Assembly: GCF_000337415.1 (NCBI RefSeq)
Contig: NZ_AOJD01000051.1
Coordinates: forward strand, 58,236 to 122,235
DNA: 64,000 nucleotides
Direction: 5' to 3'
DNA from: Halorubrum tebenquichense DSM 14210
Lineage (GTDB): Archaea > Halobacteriota > Halobacteria > Halobacteriales > Haloferacaceae
Shown here: positions 32,834-42,589 of the stretch, piece by piece
Position numbering within the stretch: the stretch's first letter is position 1
How the letters are laid out: every line of letters begins with the position of its first letter
Notes under the pieces: model-generated
The model's database searches: none
The model's input: only the letters and a program-made list of their open reading frames with translations
What the model was told of the DNA's origin: nothing
Program-made: the position numbers and the translations under genes

Positions 32834-33616
32834 GTGATCGACGCCGACGGCCTCACCGTGCGGTACGGCGGCGGCCCGAGTGCGGAGGGCGACCCCGACG
32901 CCGGCGTCGTCGCCGTCGACGACGTCTCGCTGTCGCTTCCCGACGGCGAGTTCGTCGCGATCGCGGGCGCGAACGGCTCCGGCAAGACGACGCTCGTGCG
33001 GACGTTCAACGGGCTCGTCGACCCCGACGCCGGCGCGGTCGCGGTCAACGGGACGCCGGTCGCGGACGACGCCCTCGCCGCCCGAACCGCGGTCGGCATG
33101 GTGTTTCAGGACCCCCGGGATCAGATCGTCTCCGCGACCGTCGGCGGCGACGTCGGGTTCGGGCCGGAGAACCTCGGACTCGACCGCGCCGAGATCGACC
33201 GCCGCGTCGATGCCGCGCTCGACGCCGTGAACATGCGAGGCCGCGGGGACGACCGGATCGCGTCGCTGTCGGGCGGCGAGCGCGAGCGCGTCGCGATCGC
33301 GGGCGCGCTGGCGATGGAGCCGGACCACCTCGTGCTCGACGAGCCGTTCACCGGACTCGACGAGCCCGCGCGCCGGTCCGTCGTGGCTCGGCTCCGCGAC
33401 CTCCGCGCCGACGGCGTCGGGGTCGTCGTCGTCACCCACGACCTGCGCGACGTGCTCGCGCTCGCGGACCGCGTCGTCGGCCTCGCGGACGGGCGGGTCG
33501 CCGTCGACGCGCCCCCCGAGCGCGCGGTCGCCGACCTCCCCGGGCTCGACGTGCGGGTGCCGGCCGCCTTCGAGGCGGAGGGCGACTCGTCGTCGACGGG
33601 AACAGATCCGGCGTGA
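32834..33616 (+). CDS. bioM: Biotin ECF transporter ATPase
   Basis: 260 residues. ABC ATPase with Walker A ANGSGKTTL, Q-loop GMVFQDPRDQIVSATVGGDVGFGPENL (the DQI pattern of ECF ATPases), signature LSGGERERVAIAGAL, Walker B HLVLDEPF and H-loop VVVVTHDL. GTG start at 32834, four bases after bioY stops. The 3' end overlaps the next start by four bases (GTGA). Energises biotin uptake with the permease. Confidence 0.93.
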   Translation: MIDADGLTVRYGGGPSAEGDPDAGVVAVDDVSLSLPDGEFVAIAGANGSGKTTLVRTFNGLVDPDAGAVAVNGTPVADDALAARTAVGMVFQDPRDQIVSATVGGDVGFGPENLGLDRAEIDRRVDAALDAVNMRGRGDDRIASLSGGERERVAIAGALAMEPDHLVLDEPFTGLDEPARRSVVARLRDLRADGVGVVVVTHDLRDVLALADRVVGLADGRVAVDAPPERAVADLPGLDVRVPAAFEAEGDSSSTGTDPA

Positions 33617-34326
33617 CCCTCTCGTACGTTCCCGACGGCGCGCTCGCGCACCGGCTCGACCCCCGGTCGAAGCTCCTCGTTCAGGTCGCCTTCGCGGTCG
33701 TCGCGTACGCGTACACCACCCCTCGCGGACTCGCCGTCCTCACGCTCGTGGCGGCCGGCTGCCTCGCGCTCGCCGGGGGCGGGCCGCGGGACCTGTGGGC
33801 GTACCGGTTCGCGCTTCCCTTCCTGCTCGTCGCGCCCCTCGTCGCGGGCGCGACCGTCGGCGACCCCTGGTTCGACGTCGACGACGCGGCCGCGACCGGG
33901 CTGGCGAGCTACCGCGTGCTGTTGATCCTCGTCGTCGCGGCCGCGTACGTCCGGTCGACGCCGGTCCGGGAGTCGCGCGCGGCGGTCCAGCGGACGGTCC
34001 CGGGCAAGCCGGGGCAGTTCCTCGGGGTCGGCGTCGCCCTCGTGTTCCGGTTCCTGCCCCTGCTGAAACGGGACCTGCTGTCCGCGCGCGAGGCGATGCG
34101 GGCTCGGGGCGGCGGCGAGCGACCGGTCCGCGAGCGGATGCGGATCGTCGCGGTCGCGGGAATAAATCGGGCGTTCGGGCGGGCCGACCGCCTCGGGACG
34201 GCGCTCGTCGCCCGGTGTTTCGCGTGGAACCCGACGCTCCCGCGGCTGGCGTTCCGCCGCGTCGACCTCCCGGCGCTCGCGCTCGCGGCCGCGATGCTCG
34301 CGGCCGCGGTCCTGCGGGTCGCGTGA
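33613..34326 (+). CDS. bioN: Biotin ECF transporter permease (EcfT)
   Basis: 237 residues, about six membrane segments. EcfT features: N-terminal LAHRLDPRSKLLVQ, VVFRFLPLLKRDLLSAREAMRARGGGE with the Ala-Arg-Gly motif that contacts the ATPase, and a second coupling motif GTALVARCFAW. The GTG start overlaps the ATPase stop. Ends the bioYMN operon, under the BirA-type operator. Confidence 0.93.
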   Translation: MTLSYVPDGALAHRLDPRSKLLVQVAFAVVAYAYTTPRGLAVLTLVAAGCLALAGGGPRDLWAYRFALPFLLVAPLVAGATVGDPWFDVDDAAATGLASYRVLLILVVAAAYVRSTPVRESRAAVQRTVPGKPGQFLGVGVALVFRFLPLLKRDLLSAREAMRARGGGERPVRERMRIVAVAGINRAFGRADRLGTALVARCFAWNPTLPRLAFRRVDLPALALAAAMLAAAVLRVA

Positions 34327-34430
34327 GTCGACCACCGTCGCCGGCGCACGCTCCCGAAACCGCGTGAACGCCGAGCGACGAACTCCGCGTTGTGGCAAGT
34401 TTTAACCGCTCCGTATCCCGGTGATCGATC

Positions 34431-36581
34431 ATGACTCCCCTACAGGCGGCCACCCGCGAGACCTTCTGGACGGTCGGTCCGGTCGGGAAGGCCGCGTTCT
34501 ACTGGCTCGCCGCTGTCGCGGTCGCCGTGTTCCTGTACGGCGTCTACGCGCGGTTCGCCGCGTACGCCCGCGGGAGCGCGGACCCGAGAGACCGGCTGTC
34601 GAACCTGCCCGGTCGGGTCGTCGCCGCGACGAAGACGGTCCTCTCGAACGAGAACCAGTTCGACGGGGACCTGTACGCGGGCGTGATGCACACGTTCGTC
34701 CTCTGGGGGTTCCTCGTCTTACTCGTCGCGACGACCATCCTCGGGATCGACATCGACCTCTACCGCCCGCTCGCGGGCGAGTCGTTCTGGGTCGGCGACT
34801 TCTATCTCGCCTACCAGTTCGCCGTCGACGCGTTCGGCCTGCTGTTCGTCGTCGGCGTCGGCATGGCCGGCTACCGCCGCTACCGGAGCCGCGAGGGGCG
34901 GCTCTGGGGGAAACACACCTCGCTGGAGGACGACGCGTTCCTCTGGACCCTGTTCCTGCTCGGCGTCGGCGGCTTCCTCGTCGAGGGCGTGAGCATGGTC
35001 GGCCAGCCCCAGCGGGCGACAGAGACGGTGAGCTTCGTCGGGATGGCGCTCGCGACCGGCCTGCAGACGGCGGGGCTCACGGCGGCGGGCGCGGAGGCCG
35101 CCTACGGCGTCATCTGGTGGAGCCACTCGCTGCTGGCGTTCGCGTTCGTCGCGTGGATCCCGTACGCGAAGCCGTTCCACATGATCTCCTCGTTCGCCAA
35201 CGTCGTCGTCCGCGACGAGAAGGCGGGCGCGCGGCTCCCGAACGTCCCCGCGGATCTCGATCACACCAACGCCGAGTCGCTGGACGACTTCACGTGGAAG
35301 GAGCTGCTCGACGGCGACGCGTGTACGAAGTGCGGGCGGTGTACCGACGCCTGTCCCGCCGACACGGTCGGCCGGAACCTCGACCCGCGGGACGTCATCC
35401 TCGACCTGAAGTCGTACCGCGAGTCCGTCAGCGACGACCCGGTGGCGGGGAGCGGAGACCGGATGGCTACTGATGGGGGAACAGTCCCCATCGTCGCCGA
35501 CGAGGGCGGCGTCATCGCCAGCGAGTCGATGGAGTCGTGTATGTCCTGTATGGCGTGTATGGACGCCTGTCCGGTCGACATCGAACACCTCACCTCGTTC
35601 ACGAAGATGAACCGCCAGCTCGTCGACGAGGGGGCGGTCGACTCGAACCTCCAGGACGTGTTCCAAGACGTGATGCAGAAGGGGAACACCTTCGGCGAGT
35701 CGCAGTCGGCGCGCGGCGACTGGGCGGACGAGCTGGACGACTCCGTCGACGTGCCCGACGCCCGCGAGGAGTCGGTCGAGTACCTCTGGTACGTCGGCGA
35801 CTACCCGAGCTTCGACGACCGAAACAAGAAGGTCGCCCGCGCGCTCGCCCGCCTCTTCGACGAGGCCGACGTGTCCTTCGGAATCCTATTCGACGACGAG
35901 AAGACCGACGGGAACGACATCCGCCGGATCGGCGAGGAGTTCCTCTACCTCGAACTCGCCGGGCACCACGTCGAGACGTTCGCGGACTGCGAGTTCGAGA
36001 ACATCGTCTGTACCGACCCGCACTCCTATAACACGATCAAAAACGAGTACCCCGAGGTCGACTTCGCGGAGTTCGCGGACGACCCGATGATGCCGTTCGA
36101 CCGCGAGGACCCGTGGAACCCGGACGGCGAGGTCGACGTGTTCCACTGGACGCAGGTCGTCGAAGAGCTCGTCGACGACGGCCGACTCGATCTGTCGGGC
36201 GACGAGCTGGACTACACCGTCACCTACCACGACCCCTGTCACCTCGGGCGGTACAACGACGAGTACGAGGCCCCCCGCGAGCTGATCCGCGCGACGGGGG
36301 CGGAGCTCCACGAGATGCCGCGCTCGCGCGACGACTCGTTCTGCTGTGGCGGGGGCGGCGGCGGGCTCTGGACCGAACACGACGAGGCCGTCAAGCCGAG
36401 CGAGGAGCGCCTCCGCGAGGCGGTCGAGGACACCGACGCCGGCGCTGCGATAGAGAAGTTCGTCGTCGCCTGCCCGATGTGTACGACGATGTTCGAGGAC
36501 GGTCGCAAGACGGGGGACTTCGAGGACGACGTGGAGATCGTCGACGTGGCGGAACTGCTGATCGAGGCGGTCGAGGCGTAG
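34431..36581 (+). CDS. Heterodisulfide reductase-related membrane Fe-S oxidoreductase
   Basis: 716 residues. N-terminal NarI-like membrane domain (about 1-260, five or so spans), then a ferredoxin-type segment with two cysteine clusters CTKCGRCTDACP and CMSCMACMDACP, then two CCG domains: CHLGRYNDEYEAPRELIRATG with CCGGGGGGLW, and CPMCTTMFEDG. The architecture resembles HdrDE-like or glycolate/lactate oxidase Fe-S proteins fused to a quinone-facing membrane part. It probably carries electrons between a dehydrogenase and the menaquinone pool. A CAAGTTTTAACC box precedes the ATG at 34431 by about 28 bases. Partner unknown. Confidence 0.85.
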   Translation: MTPLQAATRETFWTVGPVGKAAFYWLAAVAVAVFLYGVYARFAAYARGSADPRDRLSNLPGRVVAATKTVLSNENQFDGDLYAGVMHTFVLWGFLVLLVATTILGIDIDLYRPLAGESFWVGDFYLAYQFAVDAFGLLFVVGVGMAGYRRYRSREGRLWGKHTSLEDDAFLWTLFLLGVGGFLVEGVSMVGQPQRATETVSFVGMALATGLQTAGLTAAGAEAAYGVIWWSHSLLAFAFVAWIPYAKPFHMISSFANVVVRDEKAGARLPNVPADLDHTNAESLDDFTWKELLDGDACTKCGRCTDACPADTVGRNLDPRDVILDLKSYRESVSDDPVAGSGDRMATDGGTVPIVADEGGVIASESMESCMSCMACMDACPVDIEHLTSFTKMNRQLVDEGAVDSNLQDVFQDVMQKGNTFGESQSARGDWADELDDSVDVPDAREESVEYLWYVGDYPSFDDRNKKVARALARLFDEADVSFGILFDDEKTDGNDIRRIGEEFLYLELAGHHVETFADCEFENIVCTDPHSYNTIKNEYPEVDFAEFADDPMMPFDREDPWNPDGEVDVFHWTQVVEELVDDGRLDLSGDELDYTVTYHDPCHLGRYNDEYEAPRELIRATGAELHEMPRSRDDSFCCGGGGGGLWTEHDEAVKPSEERLREAVEDTDAGAAIEKFVVACPMCTTMFEDGRKTGDFEDDVEIVDVAELLIEAVEA

Positions 36582-36623
36582 CGGGGACCGTTTCCGCGCC
36601 GCGGCGTCGACGCCGTTCGGGCG

Positions 36624-36920
36624 TCAGGCCCGCCGCGACTGCGCGTCCGCCGCGTCGTCGACGCGCCGCAACAGCGCCCGTCCGGGGGCCCGGTCGCGGA
36701 CCGGCGCGTCGCCGAGGTAGTCCACGAGCGCGTCGCGGAGCACGGCGACGCCCTCGCGGTCGAGCGGTTCGCCGCGCTCGATCGATTCGAGCGGCCCGCG
36801 GTACGGCTCGGCGTCCTCGGTCGCGTTCCGCGCGGCGTCGAGCAGCGCCGCGTGCGCCACCCACGCCTCCTCTCGGGAGGTCGTCGGCGCGGGCGGCCCG
36901 TCGGTCGTGGGAGGGACCAT
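36624..36920 (-). CDS. Small conserved haloarchaeal protein
   Basis: 98 residues, soluble and helical. SREEAWVAHAALLDAARNATEDAEP and LDREGVAVLRDALVDYLGDAPVRDRAPGRALLRRVDDA look like three or four helices with no cysteine or catalytic signature. ATG at 36918-36920 with a GGTTTTAAGT box about 27 bases upstream. It converges with the Fe-S protein gene (42 bases between). No function can be assigned. Confidence 0.65.
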   Translation of the reverse strand: MVPPTTDGPPAPTTSREEAWVAHAALLDAARNATEDAEPYRGPLESIERGEPLDREGVAVLRDALVDYLGDAPVRDRAPGRALLRRVDDAADAQSRRA

Positions 36921-37046
36921 TCGTCCGGTGTCTCCCGGTACGGGGACTTAAAACCACGTCCCGGTTCGTGCCGAGTTCGACGCGGTGGGACGCTGACGTA
37001 CTCGCCTCGCCGGCCACGGTCGGTAATCTATGTAGTTCTATATAGC

Positions 37047-37070
37047 GTACGGAGCCAAACGTAGCCGTAC
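37047..37070. promoter_or_regulatory. Inverted repeat upstream of pstS, candidate phosphate-response site
   Basis: GTACGG at 37047-37052 and CCGTAC at 37065-37070 form a perfect 6-bp palindrome with a 12-base spacer, about 40 bases before the pstS TATA element. The left flank is AT-rich (TCTATATAGC). Upstream position and symmetry suit a regulator of the phosphate operon. The regulator is unknown. Confidence 0.4.
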
Positions 37071-37106
37071 CGTGTCGTACCCGCGCCCCAGTACTCCTCA
37101 TAGCAT

Positions 37107-37116
37107 ACTACTTAAC
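37107..37116 (+). promoter_or_regulatory. TATA box of pstS
   Basis: CTACTTAACC lies about 27-30 bases before the ATG at 37140. The ATG, not the GTG at 37137, then sits at the predicted transcript start. Confidence 0.6.
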
Positions 37117-37139
37117 CGGAACTCGCCCACTGTCGGGTG

Positions 37140-38162
37140 ATGGCTTCTAGCCACGACGCGGACGCTACGGGAATCACCCGGCGGAAATCGCTCGCGGCGC
37201 TCGCCGGCGCGGGGGCGCTCGGCCTCGCGGGCTGTACCCAGAGTTCGGACGGCTCCGACGGCGGTGACGGCTCCGACGGCGGGGACGGCTCCGACGGCGA
37301 ACTCTCAGGCCCGATCAACATCGCGGGATCGAGCACGGTGTTCCCGCTGATGAGCGCGGTCATGGAGGACTTCGCCGCCCAGCATCCAGGCGTCGACCCC
37401 GACATCAGCTCGACCGGGTCCGGCGGCGGCTTCTCGAACTTCTTCTGTACTGGGGACACGGACTTCAACAACGCGAGCCGGCCGATCCAGCCGGAAGAGG
37501 AGGAGCTCTGCGCCGAGAACGGCGTCGAGTACGTCGAACTCGTCGCCGCGACCGACGCGCTCACCGTCGTCGTCAACCCCGACGCCGACTGGATCGACTC
37601 GCTCACGACCGAGGAGCTCGCGCAGATCTGGGAGTCCGACCCCGCCCAGACGTGGGACGAGGTCCGCGACGAGTTCCCGAACGAGGAGATCGAGCGGTTC
37701 GGCGCGGCCGACACCTCGGGCACGTACGACTACTTCATCGAGTCCACCCTCGGCGAACGCGGCCACACGAGCGACTATCAGGCGACCGAACAGGACAACA
37801 CCATCGCGCAGGGCGTCTCCGGCAGCGAGTACGCCATCGGGTACTTCGGCTTCGCGTACTACTTCCAGAACCCCGACCAGCTGAAGGCGCTGGGCATCGA
37901 CGACGGCGACGGCCCGGTCGAGCCGAGCCTCGAAACGGCCTCGTCGGGCGAGTACACGCCGCTCTCCCGGCCGCTTTTCACGTACCCGTCGATCGAGTCG
38001 CTCGGCGAGGAACACATCGCGGAGTTCGCCCGGTACTTCGTCGAGCAGACGACCGACGAGGACCTCGTCGCCGGCGATGTCGGCTACGTGCCCGCCACCG
38101 AGGAGACGCAGGAAGAGCAGATGAGTATCCTCGAAGACGCGATCGAGCAGGCGCAGGGCTGA
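37140..38162 (+). CDS. pstS: Phosphate ABC transporter substrate-binding lipoprotein
   Basis: 340 residues. Tat signal ITRRKSLAALAGAGALGLAGC with RR at 14-15 and lipobox Cys at 32, so exported folded and membrane-anchored. A short Asp/Gly/Ser repeat follows, then the PBP2 fold with phosphate-binding IAGSSTVFPL (residue 58 on) and the second Ser/Thr-rich loop RFGAADTSGTYDYF. Captures phosphate outside the cell and passes it to PstCA. First gene of the pstSCAB-phoU operon, preceded by an inverted repeat and TATA element. Confidence 0.96.
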   Translation: MASSHDADATGITRRKSLAALAGAGALGLAGCTQSSDGSDGGDGSDGGDGSDGELSGPINIAGSSTVFPLMSAVMEDFAAQHPGVDPDISSTGSGGGFSNFFCTGDTDFNNASRPIQPEEEELCAENGVEYVELVAATDALTVVVNPDADWIDSLTTEELAQIWESDPAQTWDEVRDEFPNEEIERFGAADTSGTYDYFIESTLGERGHTSDYQATEQDNTIAQGVSGSEYAIGYFGFAYYFQNPDQLKALGIDDGDGPVEPSLETASSGEYTPLSRPLFTYPSIESLGEEHIAEFARYFVEQTTDEDLVAGDVGYVPATEETQEEQMSILEDAIEQAQG

Positions 38163-38218
38163 GCCGGCGCGATGAACCGGTGTATTGATTTACGACTGCG
38201 TGCGATACCCCACCGTTC

Positions 38219-39193
38219 GTGACTGACAGCACAGAGAGTCCCGATCTGAGCCGCCAGAGCGGACTCACACGACTGAAGGAGGGAACCTACGGCGGGCTGT
38301 TCGCGGCGTGCGCGGCGATCACCCTGCTCACGACGGCCGCGATCTTCGTCACGCTCCTGTCGGACGCGGTGGTGTTCTTCCGGGCCACGCCGATTCCCGA
38401 GTTCCTCACCGGCACCAACTGGAGTCCGAATCCGGCCGGCGGCGGGCAGGCGTTCGGTATCGTCCCGCTGTTGATCGGGACGATCACGGTGACGGTCACG
38501 GCGGCGTTCATCTCTCTTCCGATCGGAACGCTGACCGCCATCTACCTCAGCGAGTACGCGACGCCGAACGCCCGGTCGATACTGAAACCCCTACTTGAGA
38601 TCCTCGCCGGCGTGCCCACCGTGGTGTACGGGTACTTCGCGCTGGTGTACATCACGCCGGCGCTGAAGGCGACCCTGTTCCCCGAGATGAGCACGTTCAA
38701 CGCCCTGTCGGCCTCGATCATGGTCGGCATCATGACCATCCCGATGGTGTCGTCGATCTCCGAGGACGCCATGAGCGCCGTCCCCGACGAACTCCGACAG
38801 GCCGGCTACGGGCTCGGCGCGACCAAGTTCGAGGTCTCGACCGGCATCGTCGTCCCGGCGTCCATCTCCGGGATCGCCTCGTCGTACATCCTCGCCGTCT
38901 CCCGCGCCATCGGCGAGACGATGATCGTCGTCGTCGCGATGGGCGCACAGGCGCGGATGCCGGCGGTCCGGGAGGCCGCGTTCGGCATCCCGTTCATTAA
39001 CCCCGCCGACGTCCTCTTGGAATCCGGCATGACGATCACCGTCGCGATGGTCCAGATCACCGGCGGCGACCTCACCGGCGGCACGCTCCCCTACAACTCC
39101 ATGTTCGCGCTCGGTCTCGCGCTGTTCGTAGTGACCCTCGTAATGAACGTGATAAGCGACATCATCGCGGAACGCTACCGGGAGGAGTACTGA
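38219..39193 (+). CDS. pstC: Phosphate ABC transporter permease
   Basis: 324 residues, six or seven membrane spans; ABC permease EAA loop EDAMSAVPDELRQAGYGLGATKFEV and PstC pattern LEILAGVPTVVYGYFALVYI, plus the AISRAIGETMIV-like VSRAIGETMIVVVAMG. GTG start at 38219 with its own GATTTACG box about 27 bases upstream, so it may be transcribed separately from pstS as well. The stop overlaps the pstA ATG by one base (TGATG). Confidence 0.95.
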   Translation: MTDSTESPDLSRQSGLTRLKEGTYGGLFAACAAITLLTTAAIFVTLLSDAVVFFRATPIPEFLTGTNWSPNPAGGGQAFGIVPLLIGTITVTVTAAFISLPIGTLTAIYLSEYATPNARSILKPLLEILAGVPTVVYGYFALVYITPALKATLFPEMSTFNALSASIMVGIMTIPMVSSISEDAMSAVPDELRQAGYGLGATKFEVSTGIVVPASISGIASSYILAVSRAIGETMIVVVAMGAQARMPAVREAAFGIPFINPADVLLESGMTITVAMVQITGGDLTGGTLPYNSMFALGLALFVVTLVMNVISDIIAERYREEY

Positions 39194-40959
39194 TGGCGAC
39201 CGACAACGCGAACGCGGACGGGTTCGGCGAGGTGAGTCGGGTCCGCGGGATCGCCTTCGAGTACCTCTCGCTCGGCGCGAGCGTGTTCGGACTCGTCGCG
39301 CTCGGCGTCCTCCTCGTGTACGTCGCGATCGACGCCTTCGACCTGTCGAACGCCAGCCCCGAGTGGCTGCTCACCTACTTCGTCACGCTCGTCGTCCCCT
39401 TCCTCGCGTTCTGCCTGTACAGCGCGGACGACCCAGCGGTCACGCGCCGAGCGCTCGGCGCGCTCGGCGGCGGGCTCGTCGCCGTCGCCGTCGTGTTCAC
39501 CGCGATAGAGTCCCTTCTCGTGCCGATCCCGCGGCTCAACTGGCAGCTCGCGTACCTCTTCGTCGTCGCCGCGCCGGTCGCCGCGTACCTCACGTACGTT
39601 GGCAGCAACGGTCGGCCGGGGGCCGTCGGCTTCGGTCTCCTCGGGCGGCTCGTCGGCGGCGCTGCGCTCGGCCTCGCGGTCGGCACCCTCTTTTTAGTGT
39701 TCGACTCGCTCGTGTGGTTCCTCGCGTACACGCTCGGCGTCCTCCCCGCAGTCGGGCTGTACGCGTACGGCCGGGTCCGCGAGGCGTCGCGGGCGCGAAC
39801 CGCCGCGCTTCCGGTCGGGTTCCTCGGGCTGGTCGCCGCGGTGGTCCTCCGCGACGTGATCCCCACGTACCCGTCTGACCTCCTCATCTACCTCTGGACG
39901 ATCGCCGTCCCGATCGCGGTCGCCGGGGGGCTCGTCGTCGCCGACCGACGCGGTCGAACCGTCGCGGCGGTCGCCGCCGGGCTCCCGCTCGCGGTCGCGA
40001 CCGCCGGCGGCTTCTGGGCGACCGGCGCGGGACTGCCGGCACCGACCGTCCTCCTCGTCCTCGTCACGACCGGCGTGCCGACGGCGGTGTACGTCTCCCG
40101 CGTCGTCGACGTGGGCGAGGGCGTCGTCGGCCTCGCGCTCCCGTTCCTCATCGCCGGCGGCGTCGTCGTCGGAGCCTTGGTCGTCGAGGCGTGGGGCGTC
40201 CCCGCGCCGGACCCGTGGCTCGACGCCGGATTCGTCACGGAGGCACCGTCGCGGACGCCCGCGAATGCCGGCCTGTATCCGGCCATCGTCGGCTCGGTGA
40301 TAATCATCGCGCTCGTCGCGGTGCTGTCGTTCCTCCTCGGGGTCGGCACGTCGGTCTTCCTCGAAGAGTACACGCCGGGGACCGGACCGATCGGCACGCT
40401 GACGCGGATTCTTCAGGTCAACATCGCGAACCTCGCGGCGGTCCCGTCGGTGGTGTACGGACTCCTCGGGCTGGGGCTGTTCGCGAACCTCCTCGGACTC
40501 GGCATCGGGACGGCGGTGACCGCCGCGCTGACGCTCTCGCTTCTCATCCTGCCGATCACGATCATCTCCGCGCAGGAGGCGATCCGGTCGGTGCCGGACG
40601 ACCTCCGTCGGGGGTCGGACGCGATGGGGGCGACGCGCTGGCAGACGACGAAGAACGTCGTCCTGCCCGAGGCGATGCCGGGGATCCTCACCGGAACGAT
40701 CCTCGCGCTCGGTCGGGCGATCGGCGAGACCGCACCGCTCATTATGATCGGCGCGGCGACGACCGTCTTCAACCCGCCGAGCAGCCTCTTCAGTCGGTTC
40801 AGCGCCATGCCGATGCAGATCTACACATGGGCCGGGTTCCCACAGGCCGACTTCCGGTACGGCGTCGTCGCCGCAGGCGTTATCACGCTGCTGATCATCC
40901 TCGTCGGTATGAACGGGACGGCCATCCTACTGCGGAACCGCGCGGAGCGCGGGAGCTAA
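39193..40959 (+). CDS. pstA: Phosphate ABC transporter permease with long N-terminal membrane extension
   Basis: 588 residues, roughly twice the bacterial PstA. The C-terminal 260 residues are the true permease domain: [58 protein letters not shown] and [20 protein letters not shown]. The N-terminal 320 residues add about eight or nine further membrane segments with no motif. Long PstA forms are found in haloarchaea; the extension may be structural or regulatory. ATG overlaps pstC stop by one base. Confidence 0.95.
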   Translation: MATDNANADGFGEVSRVRGIAFEYLSLGASVFGLVALGVLLVYVAIDAFDLSNASPEWLLTYFVTLVVPFLAFCLYSADDPAVTRRALGALGGGLVAVAVVFTAIESLLVPIPRLNWQLAYLFVVAAPVAAYLTYVGSNGRPGAVGFGLLGRLVGGAALGLAVGTLFLVFDSLVWFLAYTLGVLPAVGLYAYGRVREASRARTAALPVGFLGLVAAVVLRDVIPTYPSDLLIYLWTIAVPIAVAGGLVVADRRGRTVAAVAAGLPLAVATAGGFWATGAGLPAPTVLLVLVTTGVPTAVYVSRVVDVGEGVVGLALPFLIAGGVVVGALVVEAWGVPAPDPWLDAGFVTEAPSRTPANAGLYPAIVGSVIIIALVAVLSFLLGVGTSVFLEEYTPGTGPIGTLTRILQVNIANLAAVPSVVYGLLGLGLFANLLGLGIGTAVTAALTLSLLILPITIISAQEAIRSVPDDLRRGSDAMGATRWQTTKNVVLPEAMPGILTGTILALGRAIGETAPLIMIGAATTVFNPPSSLFSRFSAMPMQIYTWAGFPQADFRYGVVAAGVITLLIILVGMNGTAILLRNRAERGS

Positions 40960-40961
40960 CA

Positions 40962-41798
40962 ATGAGTAACACGACATCGGACGACTCGCTGATCACGACG
41001 GAGGTACAGGCGGACTCGAACGACGACCGCGCGCCCGTCAACGAGGCCGGCACCGCGGTCGCCGCCCGGGACCTGAACGTCTACTACGGCGACGAGCAGG
41101 CGATAAACGACGTGACGATGGAGATCCCCGAAAAGCGCGTGACGGCGCTCATCGGGCCCTCCGGCTGCGGCAAGTCGACGTTCCTCCGCACGATCAACCG
41201 GATGAACGACATGATCGACATCTGCCGCGTCGAGGGCGACGTGGAGTTCGGCGGGAAGAACGTGTACGACGCCGACGTCGACCCGGTCGCCCTCCGCCGG
41301 AAGATCGGGATGGTGTTCCAGAAGCCGAATCCGTTCCCGAAGTCGATCCGCGACAACGTCGCGTACGGCCTGAAGATACAGGGGTTCGACGGCGACGTCG
41401 ACGCCCGCGTCGAGGAGTCGCTGAAGGGAGCCGCCCTGTGGGACGAGGTGAAAGACCAGCTTCACTCCTCGGGGCTGGAGCTGTCGGGCGGGCAGCAACA
41501 GCGGCTCTGTATCGCTCGCGCCATCGCGCCCGACCCGGAAGTAATCTTGATGGACGAGCCCACTTCGGCGTTGGACCCCGTCGCGGCCTCGAAGATCGAG
41601 GACCTGATCGACGATCTGGCCGAGGAGTACACCGTCATCATCGTCACGCACAACATGCAGCAGGCGGCGCGCATCTCCGACCGGACGGCCGTCTTCCTCA
41701 CCGGCGGCGAACTGGTCGAGTACGACGACACCGCGAAGATCTTCGAGGACCCCGAACAGCAGCGCGTCGAGGACTACATCACGGGGAAGTTCGGATAG
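40962..41798 (+). CDS. pstB: Phosphate ABC transporter ATPase
   Basis: 278 residues. Walker [11 protein letters not shown]-loop [22 protein letters not shown] (PstB-specific), signature [16 protein letters not shown], Walker [14 protein letters not shown] and H-loop [23 protein letters not shown] two bases after the pstA stop. Its stop codon abuts the phoU ATG directly. Confidence 0.97.
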   Translation: MSNTTSDDSLITTEVQADSNDDRAPVNEAGTAVAARDLNVYYGDEQAINDVTMEIPEKRVTALIGPSGCGKSTFLRTINRMNDMIDICRVEGDVEFGGKNVYDADVDPVALRRKIGMVFQKPNPFPKSIRDNVAYGLKIQGFDGDVDARVEESLKGAALWDEVKDQLHSSGLELSGGQQQRLCIARAIAPDPEVILMDEPTSALDPVAASKIEDLIDDLAEEYTVIIVTHNMQQAARISDRTAVFLTGGELVEYDDTAKIFEDPEQQRVEDYITGKFG

Positions 41799-42515
41799 AT
41801 GCCCAGAGAGAACTACCGGGATCGGCTCGACGACCTCCGAGAGGGCGTGGTCGAGATGGGAGAGACCGTCTGCGACCGCCTCGACGACGCGGTCGAGGCG
41901 GCGGTGTCGGGCGACGACGACCTCGCCCGCTCGGTGATCGAGGGCGACCACGAGGTCAACGAGACGTACCTCGCCTTGGAAGACGAGTGTACGGAGCTGC
42001 TGGCGCTCCAGCAGCCCGTGGCGGGCGACCTGCGGCTCGTCGCCGCCTCCTTCAAGATCATCACCGACCTCGAACGGGTCGCCGACCTCGCGACGAACCT
42101 CGCGGACTACGGCGGTCCCGACGGCGGCGTCCACCCGGCGGTGGACGTGCGCCGGCTCGGCGAGGCGGCCCGCGAGATGGTTGCGGACGCGGTCGCCGCC
42201 TACGCGGCGCGCGACCCGGACGCCTGCCGCGACATCGCCGCCCGCGACGACGACTTCGACGAGCGCTGCCGCCGCGCGAGCGAGGCAGTCGTCCGCGAGC
42301 TGTTGGAGGCGGACCGCGCCCGGACCGAGGCGCGCGACGCCGACGGCGACGCGGACGGCGGCGCGACCGACGACGAGGCGCTCGAAGCCTCGCTCGACGA
42401 GGTGTCGCAGGCGCTGCTCGCCGTGCGCGACCTCGAACGGATCGCCGACCACGCGGTCAACATCGCGGCGCGGACCCTGTACATGGTCGAGAACGACGAC
42501 GAGCTGATCTACTGA
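41799..42515 (+). CDS. phoU: Phosphate uptake regulator PhoU
   Basis: 238 residues. Two three-helix PhoU repeats: metal-binding EDECTELLALQQPVAGDLRLVAASFKIITDLERVADLATNLA and the second ending in SQALLAVRDLERIADHAVNIAARTLYM. A short acidic linker (DADGDADGGATDDE) separates the last helices. Regulates the Pst complex in response to phosphate. Starts with no gap after pstB, so coupled. It is the single-domain form, not the archaeal fusion with an AbrB domain. Confidence 0.95.
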   Translation: MPRENYRDRLDDLREGVVEMGETVCDRLDDAVEAAVSGDDDLARSVIEGDHEVNETYLALEDECTELLALQQPVAGDLRLVAASFKIITDLERVADLATNLADYGGPDGGVHPAVDVRRLGEAAREMVADAVAAYAARDPDACRDIAARDDDFDERCRRASEAVVRELLEADRARTEARDADGDADGGATDDEALEASLDEVSQALLAVRDLERIADHAVNIAARTLYMVENDDELIY

Positions 42516-42589
42516 GACGGCGGCAGCGCGGGCGGCGCGGTATCCGGCGGCGGACGCGACCCGCGACCGCGACGCGACACCCACACGAC

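Noticed and set aside
39193-40150. The N-terminal half of pstA as a separate gene
   Set aside because: One uninterrupted frame with no internal start supported by a TATA or ribosome-binding site, and the start is coupled to pstC.
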